The notes below the pieces were generated by a model. It did not search any database. It saw nothing but the letters and a program-made list of their open reading frames with translations, and was not told the origin of the DNA. A stretch of 64,000 nt of DNA from Mycobacterium sp. E796 (lineage in GTDB: Bacteria; Actinomycetota; Actinomycetes; Mycobacteriales; Mycobacteriaceae): contig NZ_LZKK01000315.1 in assembly GCF_001672815.1 (NCBI RefSeq), positions 1 to 64,000 of the forward strand, given 5' to 3'. Position numbers and translations under genes: made by a program. Each line of letters opens with the position of its first letter. The first letter of the stretch is position 1. This document shows positions 39,282 to 47,973 of the stretch, piece by piece.

Positions 39282-41432
39282 GTGCCGCTGGCGATAACAG
39301 AAGACCATCGCGACCTCGCCGAGGTGGCGAGTGCCCTGGTATCCGGGCGCGGAGGTATCGCCTCCGCACGTCGGATCCTGCTCGACCCGCATGTCCCCGA
39401 CCGTTGGTGGTCGACCGATCCCCTCTGGAAAGAGATCGTGTCGACCGGGTGGCTCGGAATGCACATCGACGAGAAGTACGGTGGCCAGGGCTATCGCCTG
39501 CCCGAGCTGGCCATCGTGCTCGAACAGCTTGGCCGTGCCGCGCTCGGCGGCCCCTTCCTGCCGACGGCCGCAGCGTCATCGGTGATTGCCCAGTTCGGTA
39601 CCGATGAACAGCGCGAACGTTGGTTGCCGGGGCTGGTGTCCGGCGATGTCGTTGCCGGCATAACCTTCGCCGGCGATTCAATCGCGATCGCGTCGCGCAT
39701 GTCGGTTGACGCCGTCCCGGCGCTCGCCGAACCCGGAGCCGACCTGTATCTGGTGTGGGCCGGACCGGATGTGCTGATCGTCCCGGCGGGTGACTCTGTC
39801 GAGGCTCGACGCACCGACAGCATCGATCAGCTGATGAGACCCATTGCAGCCATTGCCATGTCGTCGGCGCCGATAGCCGACACGCTCGTCGGGGCAGCGT
39901 CACCGGCTATGAAGATCTTGCGTCTGCTCGTGGCCGCCGAGGCCGCCGGTGGCCTCGCCGCGTGCACCGAAATGGCCACGGCCTACGCGGCCACCCGCGA
40001 GCAGTTCGGCAGGCCGATCGGGTCATTTCAAGCCATAAAGCACCACTGCGCCAACATGCTCTTTGACACCGAACTGGCAACCGGTGTCGTCTGGGATGCG
40101 GCACGGGCCACCGGCAGGGAGGCCGATCTGGCGGCCGCCATGGCCGCGGGCCATGCGCTGCCAGCGTACCAACGGGTGTCATTGAAGACCGTCCAGATAC
40201 TCGGCGGCATCGGCTACACCTGGGAGCACGATGCCCACCTGTACGTCCGGCGCGCGACGGTGCTGAATGCGTTCTTCGGCGATCAATCAGTGCTTCGTGA
40301 CGCGGTGTACGACATGCAACGCGAGGGGTTGCGCCGGCGCAATTCCGTCGACCTGCCGCCCGAGGCCGCGCAATACCGGCAGTCAGCGGAGCAGTTTCGC
40401 GCCGACCTCGCCACGACGAAAGATCAAGACCGCCAAAAGTTCTGGGCGCGAAGCGGCTATCTGCAGCCGCACTGGCCGAAGCCTTACGGTCGCGCCGCCG
40501 ACTCCGCCGAACAGCTGGTGATCGAGGAGGTGCTCGCCGGGCTGGACAAACCGAGCCTCGGCCTGGGCGAATGGGTAGTCCCGACCCTGCTGCAACACGG
40601 CACCCCCGAACAGATCGAGCGGTTGATGTGGCCGAGCCTTGAAGGCGACGTGCGATGGTGCCAGCTGTTCAGTGAGCCCGGTGCAGGATCTGACGCTGCG
40701 GCGGTCACTACACGCGCCAAGCGGGTCGACGGCGGCTGGCTGGTCACCGGGCAGAAGGTGTGGACCAGCGACGCAATGAACTGTCAGCGCGGCCTGGCCA
40801 CGGTCCGGACTGACCCCGACGCCGCCAAACACAAAGGCATTACGGCGATGATCATCGATCTTGCCGCTCCCGGGGTGACCATTCGTCCACTCACCGAGAT
40901 CACCGGCGAAACACTGTTCAATGAAGTGTTCTTCGACGATGTTCTTGTCACCGACCGCGATGTCGTCGGAGCCGTCAACGCAGGCTGGGCGGTCGCCATG
41001 GCGACGCTGGCCAACGAGCGGGTTTCGATCGGAGGCGGTTCGGTCACCATGGAGGCCGAATCCTTACTCGATCTGATGAGACGTCACGGCGGAAATGACC
41101 GCGGACTTGCGCGTGAGGTTGGGGCCCTGCTCGTCGAGGCCTATGGCATCGCTGCCCTCAACATGCGCCAAGCCGCCCGCGCCGTGTTCGAATCGGGCCC
41201 GGGCGTTGAAGGCAACATCGTCAAAATCGTGGGCGCAGAACATGCTCAGCGTGTGGCCGAGCTGGCGCTGAGCATCGCCAGGCCCGCTCTGCTCACCGGC
41301 GAGGCACCCGAGGTCACGCATGATTACCTGTTCAGCCGCTGCTTGACAATCGCCGGTGGGACTTCAGAGATCATCAGAAACCTTGTTGCCGAGCGTCTTC
41401 TGGGACTGCCACGCGAGCCATCAACAAGGTAG
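39282..41432 (+). CDS. Two-domain acyl-CoA dehydrogenase (FadE6/FadE34-like fusion)
   Basis: A 716-residue natural fusion of two acyl-CoA dehydrogenase domains. The N-half (to about residue 370) has REQFGRPIGSFQAIKHHCAN and GGIGYTWEHDAHLYVRRA; the C-half has LFSEPGAGSDAAAV, GQKVWTSDA, FNEVFFDDV and ends with IAGGTSEIIRNLVAERLLG. Such fusions act like alpha2beta2 dehydrogenases on CoA esters of bulky acids. GTG 39282 with GGAG eight bases upstream is preferred to GTG 39231. It lies in the operon of the amidohydrolase at 37765. Substrate unknown. Confidence 0.9.
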   Translation: MPLAITEDHRDLAEVASALVSGRGGIASARRILLDPHVPDRWWSTDPLWKEIVSTGWLGMHIDEKYGGQGYRLPELAIVLEQLGRAALGGPFLPTAAASSVIAQFGTDEQRERWLPGLVSGDVVAGITFAGDSIAIASRMSVDAVPALAEPGADLYLVWAGPDVLIVPAGDSVEARRTDSIDQLMRPIAAIAMSSAPIADTLVGAASPAMKILRLLVAAEAAGGLAACTEMATAYAATREQFGRPIGSFQAIKHHCANMLFDTELATGVVWDAARATGREADLAAAMAAGHALPAYQRVSLKTVQILGGIGYTWEHDAHLYVRRATVLNAFFGDQSVLRDAVYDMQREGLRRRNSVDLPPEAAQYRQSAEQFRADLATTKDQDRQKFWARSGYLQPHWPKPYGRAADSAEQLVIEEVLAGLDKPSLGLGEWVVPTLLQHGTPEQIERLMWPSLEGDVRWCQLFSEPGAGSDAAAVTTRAKRVDGGWLVTGQKVWTSDAMNCQRGLATVRTDPDAAKHKGITAMIIDLAAPGVTIRPLTEITGETLFNEVFFDDVLVTDRDVVGAVNAGWAVAMATLANERVSIGGGSVTMEAESLLDLMRRHGGNDRGLAREVGALLVEAYGIAALNMRQAARAVFESGPGVEGNIVKIVGAEHAQRVAELALSIARPALLTGEAPEVTHDYLFSRCLTIAGGTSEIIRNLVAERLLGLPREPSTR

Positions 41433-41480
41433 AACGAATGGCCGTGATTGACACAGTCCGCGAGGAGGCTTGAGAAGACC

Positions 41481-42632
41481 GTGACCGTCGAGCGACTACT
41501 GCCGACACCGGAAGCACACGACCTCATCGACCTGGTGCGGCAGGTGGCAGACAAAATTCTTGATCCCGTCGTCGATCACCACGAACGTGAACACACCTAT
41601 CCCGAAGGGGTTTTCAAGACGCTGGGAGACGCGGGGCTGTTGAGCCTGTCGCAACCCGTCGAATGGGGCGGTGGCGGCCAACCGTTCGAGGTGTACCTCC
41701 AGGTGTTGGAAGAGTTGGCGGCACGCTGGGCGGCGGTGGCGGTGGCCGTCAGCGTGCACAGCCTCGCGTGCCATCCGTTGCTGACGTTCGGTTCGGAAGA
41801 CCAGCGGCGGCGGTGGCTCCCCGACATGCTCGGTGGCGCCACCATCGGCGCCTACAGTCTGTCCGAGCCCGACGCAGGATCCGACGCCGCCGCCCTCCGA
41901 TGTCAAGCGGTGCGAACGGTCGAGGGATACCAGATCACCGGCACCAAAGCATGGATCACGCACGGCGGCTTGGCCGACTTCTACACTCTCTTCGCTCGTA
42001 CCGGTGAAGGCTCGCGCGGCATCAGTTGTTTCCTCGTACCCGGGGACGCGGCGGGGCTTACCTTCGGTCCGCCCGAGGACAAGATGGGGCTCAACGGAGT
42101 GCCCACCACGTCGGCCTTCTACGACGGAGTCGAGCTGGCCCTGGAGCGGCGCATCGGGGAGGAAGGCCAAGGCCTCCCCATCGCATTCAGCGCGCTCGAC
42201 AGTGGGCGGCTCGGCATCGCGGCGGTCGCCGTCGGCATCGGCCAAGCGGCGTTGGACCAGGCCGTGTCCTACGCGCAGCAGCGAACCACGTTCGGCCGGC
42301 GCATCATTGACCATCAGGGTCTTGGATTCGTTCTGGCAGACATGGCCGCCGCCGTCGACTCCGCTCGCGCGGCCTACCTCGACGCCGCGCGGCGACGCGA
42401 CGCCCGCATGCCGTATTCGCGAAGTGCGTCGGTAGCCAAGCTGGTGGCTACTGACGCCGCGATGAAGGTGACCACCGATGCCGTTCAAGTGCTTGGCGGC
42501 TACGGCTATACCCGTGACTACCGAGTCGAGCGGTACATGCGCGAAGCGAAGATCACGCAGATCTTCGAGGGCACCAACCAAATTCAGCGTTTGGTGATCG
42601 GCCGTCAGCTCAGCGCTGCCGCGGACAGGTAG
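41481..42632 (+). CDS. Acyl-CoA dehydrogenase (short/medium-chain type)
   Basis: A 383-residue homotetramer-type dehydrogenase. It has YSLSEPDAGSDAAAL, TGTKAWITHGG, QQRTTFGRRIIDHQGL, the GGYGYTRDYRVERYMREAK region and catalytic-Glu motif IFEGTNQIQ. It introduces an alpha,beta double bond into an acyl-CoA and passes electrons to ETF. GTG 41481 is chosen over TTG 41448; AGGAGG lies 12 bases upstream. It is probably co-transcribed with the fused dehydrogenase before it and the MaoC after it, so two dehydrogenation steps belong to one pathway. Confidence 0.92.
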   Translation: MTVERLLPTPEAHDLIDLVRQVADKILDPVVDHHEREHTYPEGVFKTLGDAGLLSLSQPVEWGGGGQPFEVYLQVLEELAARWAAVAVAVSVHSLACHPLLTFGSEDQRRRWLPDMLGGATIGAYSLSEPDAGSDAAALRCQAVRTVEGYQITGTKAWITHGGLADFYTLFARTGEGSRGISCFLVPGDAAGLTFGPPEDKMGLNGVPTTSAFYDGVELALERRIGEEGQGLPIAFSALDSGRLGIAAVAVGIGQAALDQAVSYAQQRTTFGRRIIDHQGLGFVLADMAAAVDSARAAYLDAARRRDARMPYSRSASVAKLVATDAAMKVTTDAVQVLGGYGYTRDYRVERYMREAKITQIFEGTNQIQRLVIGRQLSAAADR

Positions 42633-42675
42633 GACCGCGTCCGTTCGCGCGACCATATGAGGAGAGGAGAAACCA

Positions 42676-43158
42676 ATGAGCGATCCCGTTCCCGCATCGA
42701 CGACCGAGCAGGCACCTCCCCTGCACCGTGGACGCACCTGGGATGAGCTTCCAGTGGGCCTGTCCTTCCGCACCGGCAGCCGCACGGTCACCGAAGCCGA
42801 TTTCGTCCAGTTCGTCACCTGGGCGGGATTCACTGAACCACTCTTCATGGACGCGTCAGAGGTCCTCGAGAGCAACGGCCGTCGACTGGTGCCAGCTGCC
42901 CTGACCTATAGCGTCGCCGAGGGACTGGTGATACAAACCCTGGCATTCGCTGGAACCGGGATCGCTTTCCTGGGGATGACTTTGACGGCGCGGCGGCCCG
43001 TCTACGTCGGCGACACGCTGCACGCTGTAGTCACCATCACCGAATCCCGTGCGACGAAAAAGCCCGACCGCGGCATGGTGGAAAGCACCGTAAGCGTCCG
43101 CAACCAACACTACGAGGAAGTCCTCGAGTACACCCCCACACGGTTAATCCGGGGCTGA
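42676..43158 (+). CDS. MaoC-like dehydratase/hydratase
   Basis: A 160-residue hotdog protein of the MaoC group (GLSFRTGSRTVTEADFVQFV, then VAEGLVIQTLAFAGTGIAFLG, then RRPVYVGDTLHAVV). The usual Asp-His pair is not obvious at the GLSHG position: the segment reads TYSVAEGLVIQ, so it may be a non-catalytic or heterodimer partner, as in ChsH-type hydratases. A strong GGAGAGGAGA precedes the ATG. It closes the operon begun at 37765. The last 15 bases overlap the ferredoxin gene on the other strand. Confidence 0.85.
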   Translation: MSDPVPASTTEQAPPLHRGRTWDELPVGLSFRTGSRTVTEADFVQFVTWAGFTEPLFMDASEVLESNGRRLVPAALTYSVAEGLVIQTLAFAGTGIAFLGMTLTARRPVYVGDTLHAVVTITESRATKKPDRGMVESTVSVRNQHYEEVLEYTPTRLIRG

Positions 43159-43356
43159 ACGCTCGACGATGGTGATAGCTCGTTCAGGGCAGGCGTCGGC
43201 ACCTCGGCGGGCCTGGTCGATGAACTCGGGGCCCACCTCCCGTTCGGGCGGGATGCAGTAGCCGGCGTCGTCGAGGTGGTAGACGTCTGGTCCTGCGGCC
43301 GCGCACAGCGCATGGCCGACACAATGTGCGGCATCGAATTCGATGCGAACGGTCAC
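43144..43356 (-). CDS. [3Fe-4S] ferredoxin
   Basis: A 70-residue ferredoxin with Cys12, His15, Cys18 (CVGHALC) and Cys56-Pro. The ATG overlaps the P450 stop as ATGA, so it is the dedicated electron donor of that P450. The His in the second ligand position marks a 3Fe-4S cluster. Ferredoxin reductase is not encoded nearby and must come from elsewhere. Confidence 0.95.
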   Translation of the reverse strand: MTVRIEFDAAHCVGHALCAAAGPDVYHLDDAGYCIPPEREVGPEFIDQARRGADACPERAITIVERSAPD

Positions 43357-44579
43357 TGCTCGCCCCCGAGGTCAACCTGTGGGCCGGGAGTAAAGGCGAT
43401 GGGCAGTTCGCGCATGGCCCAGACCTCACCGGCGTCTTCGAAACGCTTGGGTGTCCCGTCGAGGCGGTAATCCGGGAGCCGCTCGAGGACTTCGCCGAGC
43501 ATTTCCTGGAACATGACACGCGCCAGGTGCGATCCGAGGCAGCGGTGCATCCCGACACCGAAAGCCATGTGCTTCTGGCTGTTCTCGCGGTCCAGGCGGA
43601 TCGTATCGGGGTCTTCAAACACTGCTGGGTCACGGTTGGCGGCCGCCCACATCAGGATCGCCCGGTCCCCCGCTTCCAGACGGCTGCCGTGGAACTCCGC
43701 GTCACGCGACACGGTGCGCGCCAATCCCAAGGTCGGTGTGCAGTGCCGCAGAAACTCATCCGTTGCCGTCTTGATCCGATTCGGGTCGTCGATCAACTGC
43801 TGTCTCAGTTCCGGGCGCTGGGTCAGTTCGAACAGCACGTTGCCGGTCAGCCCGCTGGTGGTGTCCATGCCGCCCAGCATCATCAGCACCGTGTACATGA
43901 GGATCTGGGTGTCGTCCATGGGGACTCCATCGATCTGCCCGCCCAGAATGCGGCCAAAGACGTCGTCGCCAATGTCACCGCTCTCCCGACGCTCGGTCAT
44001 GTTCTTGTAGATCTCACCGAACATCTCCATGACCGCAGCACCGGCCTTCTCCTCGTCGTGCGTGCGGTCGTGCACCATCGAATGCACCCAGTGCACCCAT
44101 TGCAAATACATTGATTCGTCGAAGCCGAGCATGAGCAGAATCAGCTTGGCCGGCATAGGCGTCGTCAGTTCGCCGACGATGTCGCAGTGTCCGCGCTCGA
44201 TGAACCCGTTGACCATCTCTCTGGCCATCCGGCGAGCGCGCGACCGCAGCGCCTCGGCCTGTCCCGGCGAGAATGCCTTGACCGTAACCTGACGGAGCTT
44301 TTGCGTCAGTGGCGGATCCGATTCGATCGGAAGGATGGGGAACGGCGCACCGCTCGCGGGCACTCCCACCGACGGATACGAATTGAAGAGATCATCGTCG
44401 CGCGCGGCCTCGAACACTGACTCGTAGTCGAGCAACGTCCAGAACCCGCCATGTTGCTCGGAATGTGCCACCGGGCAACGCGATCGCATCGCGGCCAGCG
44501 TTTCGTGCGCCGACTCCCGGAATTCCGGCGAGTGGTGGTCGAAATTCTCGGCAACCGAAGTCTTTGTTGGCGTCGACAC
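43353..44579 (-). CDS. Cytochrome P450
   Basis: A 408-residue soluble bacterial P450. The I-helix motif is GGMDTT (236-241), the ExxR is EFLR (275-278) and the haem-binding loop FGVGMHRCLG contains Cys347. It inserts one oxygen atom into a hydrophobic substrate. GTG 44579 follows GAGGAGG by about seven bases; longer frames into the promoter are rejected. It is coupled to the ferredoxin gene and divergent from a TetR gene, with a long-armed palindrome (44663-44689) between. The CYP family was not assigned. Confidence 0.95.
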   Translation of the reverse strand: MSTPTKTSVAENFDHHSPEFRESAHETLAAMRSRCPVAHSEQHGGFWTLLDYESVFEAARDDDLFNSYPSVGVPASGAPFPILPIESDPPLTQKLRQVTVKAFSPGQAEALRSRARRMAREMVNGFIERGHCDIVGELTTPMPAKLILLMLGFDESMYLQWVHWVHSMVHDRTHDEEKAGAAVMEMFGEIYKNMTERRESGDIGDDVFGRILGGQIDGVPMDDTQILMYTVLMMLGGMDTTSGLTGNVLFELTQRPELRQQLIDDPNRIKTATDEFLRHCTPTLGLARTVSRDAEFHGSRLEAGDRAILMWAAANRDPAVFEDPDTIRLDRENSQKHMAFGVGMHRCLGSHLARVMFQEMLGEVLERLPDYRLDGTPKRFEDAGEVWAMRELPIAFTPGPQVDLGGEQ

Positions 44580-44662
44580 GAGTGCGTCCTCCTCGATGAG
44601 TCCTGTCGGTCTCCGCCGCGATTCGCGCAGCTTGGCGGAATAGCCGGTCCGATACCGACTGC

Positions 44663-44689
44663 AACTACAGTTTTCTAGATTATGTAGTT
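44663..44689. promoter_or_regulatory. Inverted repeat between P450 and TetR genes
   Basis: AACTACA (44663-44669) and TGTAGTT (44683-44689) are exact inverted repeats 13 bases apart, with TCTAGA near the centre. The 27-base site lies 84 bases upstream of the P450 start and 65 bases upstream of the TetR start, suiting joint control by that TetR. Confidence 0.5.
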
Positions 44690-44753
44690 CACACAGCACA
44701 CTAGCGAGTGATGTAGCCTACGGTCAACACAACGGTGAAAGCGGTGGGGCGAA

Positions 44754-45419
44754 ATGAACACGCTCGACGCGGCGAAGCGGACGGACAGGCACCGCGCCCC
44801 GGCGTGGGGCGCCGACCTCCCGCTCACGGAAGACGATGCGCGAGAACGGCTCATCGAAGCGGCCGAAGCGTGTTTCGTTGAGCGCGGACCAAGTCGAACC
44901 AAGGTGACACACGTAGCCGCGAAGGCGGGCGTCCACCGCACCACCGTCTATTCGTACTTTCCCAACATGGACGCCATCCTCGCGGCGTGCTTCGTCAGGG
45001 CGGCCGGCTCGGTCGTCGCGGCCGCCGAACCCTACTTCGCCGAAGATCGCCCGTTCATCGACCGACTGATCAATGCCATGATGGCCGGGCTTCATGCCGC
45101 CCGCAGCAACCCCACCATGCTGTCGATGACAGCGCCCCATGATTTGGCCCGTACACATCGCGCGGCAGAGCGGTCGGAGGCGTGGCGCACCGAGATCGTC
45201 GAAGGGCTAGCCGCTCGCTTCGCCACGGCGACACCCGGTGAAGTGCGCACCGACGTCTCGCCGCATCAAATGGCTCACTGGGTAGCTCGGATCGCGTTCA
45301 GCCTCATCGAGGATCCGGGAAGTCCCGACGTAGGCGGCGATGAGGGCTTGCTGCGTGCGTTCCTTCCGGGCGCGATCGCGCCGCAAGCCCGGCCCGGTCG
45401 CGCTAGCCGATCGCGGTAG
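44754..45419 (+). CDS. TetR family transcriptional regulator
   Basis: A 221-residue regulator with a helix-turn-helix near residues 45-75 (TKVTHVAAKAGVHRTTVYSYF) and a helical effector domain. It is divergent from the P450-ferredoxin pair, which is its likely target together with itself. The N-terminal 25 residues before the DNA-binding domain are longer than usual. A gap of 177 bases follows, holding the second copy of the duplicated promoter element. Confidence 0.9.
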   Translation: MNTLDAAKRTDRHRAPAWGADLPLTEDDARERLIEAAEACFVERGPSRTKVTHVAAKAGVHRTTVYSYFPNMDAILAACFVRAAGSVVAAAEPYFAEDRPFIDRLINAMMAGLHAARSNPTMLSMTAPHDLARTHRAAERSEAWRTEIVEGLAARFATATPGEVRTDVSPHQMAHWVARIAFSLIEDPGSPDVGGDEGLLRAFLPGAIAPQARPGRASRSR

Positions 45420-45503
45420 CTCTGCTCGTTTGCGCTTTTTCGCGCCCCCGCCGGCCTCCTAGCGGTACCGCGCAGTCACCTTGCCCAAGGGCCGAGCCTG
45501 CCG

Positions 45504-45530
45504 CTACACTTCCGAAATAACTAAATGTTT
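45504..45530 (+). promoter_or_regulatory. Duplicated promoter element, copy 2
   Basis: CTACACT (45504-45510), TCC, then GAAATAACTAAATGTTT (45514-45530), matching 37697-37725. It lies 66 bases before the TTG start of the acyl-CoA dehydrogenase at 45597. Sequence between the element and the gene fragment at 45575 does not resemble the region after copy 1. Confidence 0.65.
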
Positions 45531-45574
45531 GACGAATTTGGTTTCAGTCTCCGCCACATCCGGGGATGATCCTC

Positions 45575-45622
45575 CTCAACGCGATGGAATCGGTCCTTGA
45601 CGAATACGGCACACACCTCGAC
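45575..45622 (+). pseudogene. Truncated copy of the 81-residue protein gene tail
   Basis: These 48 bases align without gaps to 39102-39149 (42 of 48 identical by eye) and in the corresponding frame read LNAMES..DEYGTHLD, the end of the small protein at 38913. The rest of that gene and the amidohydrolase that precedes it are absent. The next gene's TTG start (45597) lies inside this fragment in another frame. Confidence 0.7.
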
Positions 45623-46775
45623 GTCGGCTGGCGACGCGACGGGCGACATCGCTGCGCTCCGATCGCAGTTCCGTTCTTTCTTGGAGGGTGCGCCGAAACC
45701 GCCGGGACTTCGCAACTACGGCCCCACGCCGACCGCCGAGGACATCGCGCCGGGCCGCACGTGGCACAAGTACCTCGCCGAGCACGGCTATGTGTGCCTG
45801 CATTGGCCAGTCGAGTTCGGCGGTGCCGACGCGTCGGTTGCCCATCAGGCGCTGTTCGCCGAGGAGTGTGCTCGCGCCGGGGTGCCCCGCCAGCTCGCGA
45901 TCACCGCCATCGACCTGGTCGGACCGGTCCTGATCAAGTTCGGTTCCGAGCAGCAGCGCTCACGCTACCTCGAGCCCATCCGACTGGGAGACCATGTCTG
46001 GACGCAGCTGTTCTCCGAGCCGGGTGCGGGGTCCGACCTGGCCGGCGTCCGGACCAAGGCGGAGAAGACCGCGTCGGGGTGGCGCATAGATGGACAGAAG
46101 GTCTGGAGTTCGGCCGCGAATTCGGCGCAGTTCGGTTTGCTGCTCGCCCGCACTGGGCCGGATTCACATCGCGGGTTGAGCATGTTCATCGTTCCGATGG
46201 ATGCTGCCGGCGTCTCGGTGCGGCCGCTTCGGCAGATGGACGGCGAGAGCAAGTTCAACGAGGTCTTCTTCGACGATGTCGAGTTGAGCGATGACTGCTT
46301 GATCGGCGACAAGGGCCAAGGCTGGACCATCGCCATGCTGACGCTGGGCCGCGAGCGGCTGACGCTGGGTTCCAACGCCGTCGGAATGTTCAAGCTGCTC
46401 GATCGAATGCTGCAGGCGGCCCGTGACCGCGATCGGTTGAGTCCCGTGCTGGGCCAATCGATGACGAAGCTGTGGGCGCGAATGTGGCTGTTGCGGTTCA
46501 CATGGGAGCGCGCGATCGCGGAAGGGGATACGTCCTCGTCGGCCTTCTCGGTTCTCAAACTGATGACCTCGGAGACCGATCGCGACCTGGGCGACCTCGC
46601 CACCGAAGTGCTCGGCACAGATGTCTGCGTGGACCCCTGCGACGACTCGGACGAAGCCGAGTTGGTCCGCGCCATGCTGGTTGGACGCGCGCAGACGATC
46701 CTCGGCGGCACCAGCGAAATCCAGCGCAACATTCTCGGCGAGCGGATACTGGGTCTCCCAAAAGAGCCGCGGTGA
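45597..46775 (+). CDS. Acyl-CoA dehydrogenase (FadE28-like)
   Basis: A 392-residue dehydrogenase with HWPVEFGGADAS, LFSEPGAGSDLAGV, GQKVWSSAAN, FNEVFFDDVEL and a C-terminal LGGTSEIQRNILGERILG. It resembles the C-terminal half of the fusion at 39282 and could pair with the half-site protein at 34747. TTG 45597 is the only usable start: an in-frame stop lies at 45567, and the frame begins inside a gene remnant, so the original N-terminus may have been replaced by rearrangement. It overlaps the CoA-transferase gene as GTGA. Confidence 0.88.
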   Translation: MTNTAHTSTSAGDATGDIAALRSQFRSFLEGAPKPPGLRNYGPTPTAEDIAPGRTWHKYLAEHGYVCLHWPVEFGGADASVAHQALFAEECARAGVPRQLAITAIDLVGPVLIKFGSEQQRSRYLEPIRLGDHVWTQLFSEPGAGSDLAGVRTKAEKTASGWRIDGQKVWSSAANSAQFGLLLARTGPDSHRGLSMFIVPMDAAGVSVRPLRQMDGESKFNEVFFDDVELSDDCLIGDKGQGWTIAMLTLGRERLTLGSNAVGMFKLLDRMLQAARDRDRLSPVLGQSMTKLWARMWLLRFTWERAIAEGDTSSSAFSVLKLMTSETDRDLGDLATEVLGTDVCVDPCDDSDEAELVRAMLVGRAQTILGGTSEIQRNILGERILGLPKEPR

Positions 46776-47962
46776 CCGCCGATTTACTGCAGACGGAATT
46801 CCCTGCCGCACTGAGAGACAAGCTGCGCCCGGGCATGACCGTGGCGCTCGGCGACGGGGTCGGCGCACCGCGATATACCGACGACGGTGCATCGGTGTGT
46901 GCCACGCTCAGCGCGGTGGCGCGCGAGATCGGTGGGATTCGACTTGTCGTCGGCTGGTTGCCCTCGCCCCTGCACGGGCTGGAGTCCGACGCCTTCGCCG
47001 AAGTCGTCGCGATCATGCCGGGCTGGGGCGTGCGGAACATACTGGCCTCTCCGACAGCACGTTTCGTTCCGACACGGCTCAGTTCGGTCCCCTCGCTGGT
47101 GAGAGGTGTGCTCCGTCCCGACATACTCATCACTCGCGTGGTGGAGCGGGCAGGCCGCTTTCATTTTGGCACCGAGGTGTCTTGGCAACGCGAGATCGTC
47201 GACGCCGGTGCGGGCGTTTTCGCAATCGCCGACACGAACGCCCCGCTCGCCGACGCCGGCCCGCCCCTGGCCACCGAGGCGATTGAGTTCATCGGCCATA
47301 CCTCAGACGGTCCCGTCGAGATACCCAGCGTCGTTCCCGACGCGGTTCACGAAGCCCTGGCCGACGCGGTGCTGCGATTCGTACCCGAAGGCGCGCGGTT
47401 GCAGTACGGCCCCGGCAAGCTGGGCACCGCGCTGCTCAACCGCACGCAACGGCCGCTCCACATCGACACCGGCCTGTTGACCGACGCCGTCGTGGACCTC
47501 GACTCGCGCGGACTTCTCATCGCAATGCCCAGCGCCACATACCTGTTCGGGACCGAAGCGCTCTACCACTGGGCCGACGGCAAGCCGATCCTGCACGGCA
47601 TCGACTACACCCACGACCTCACCCGGCTGTCCCGAGGCATTCCATTGGTCGCGGTCAACACCGCGCTCGAAATCGATCCGTTCGGTCAGATCAATGTCGA
47701 GGGAATCGGCGAGAAAATCGTCGGCGGCATCGGTGGACATCCGGACTACTGCGCGGCGGCGAGCATGAGCCGGGGCGGCCTGTCCATCATCGCGGTCCCC
47801 TCCACGGTGAACGGCCGCTCCCCCTTCGTCGAGCGGTTGAGCAGGCCGGCATCCACACCCGCGCACGACATTGACCTCATCGTCACCGAATCAGGCCACG
47901 CGGACCTGCGCGGCGCCGACTGGGACCAGCGCAGGCGACTCATCGGCGGACTGTGCGAATGA
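46772..47962 (+). CDS. Acetyl-CoA hydrolase/transferase family protein (class I CoA-transferase)
   Basis: A 396-residue CoA-transferase of the 4-hydroxybutyrate/acetyl-CoA hydrolase group. It has LRPGMTVALGDGVGAP at the N-terminus and VNTALEIDPFGQINVEGIGEK followed by GGIGGHPDYCAAASMSRGG (the C-terminal CoA-binding domain). It would move CoA between acids without ATP, complementing the ligases. The GTG start overlaps the dehydrogenase stop. It is followed by two SDR genes in the same operon. Donor and acceptor acids are unknown. Confidence 0.88.
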   Translation: MTADLLQTEFPAALRDKLRPGMTVALGDGVGAPRYTDDGASVCATLSAVAREIGGIRLVVGWLPSPLHGLESDAFAEVVAIMPGWGVRNILASPTARFVPTRLSSVPSLVRGVLRPDILITRVVERAGRFHFGTEVSWQREIVDAGAGVFAIADTNAPLADAGPPLATEAIEFIGHTSDGPVEIPSVVPDAVHEALADAVLRFVPEGARLQYGPGKLGTALLNRTQRPLHIDTGLLTDAVVDLDSRGLLIAMPSATYLFGTEALYHWADGKPILHGIDYTHDLTRLSRGIPLVAVNTALEIDPFGQINVEGIGEKIVGGIGGHPDYCAAASMSRGGLSIIAVPSTVNGRSPFVERLSRPASTPAHDIDLIVTESGHADLRGADWDQRRRLIGGLCE

Positions 47963-47973
47963 AGGGAGCAACC

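Noticed and set aside
45526..45566. ATG 45526 or ATG 45566 as the start of the acyl-CoA dehydrogenase
   Set aside because: Both are in other frames; the dehydrogenase frame has a stop at 45567-45569, leaving TTG 45597.
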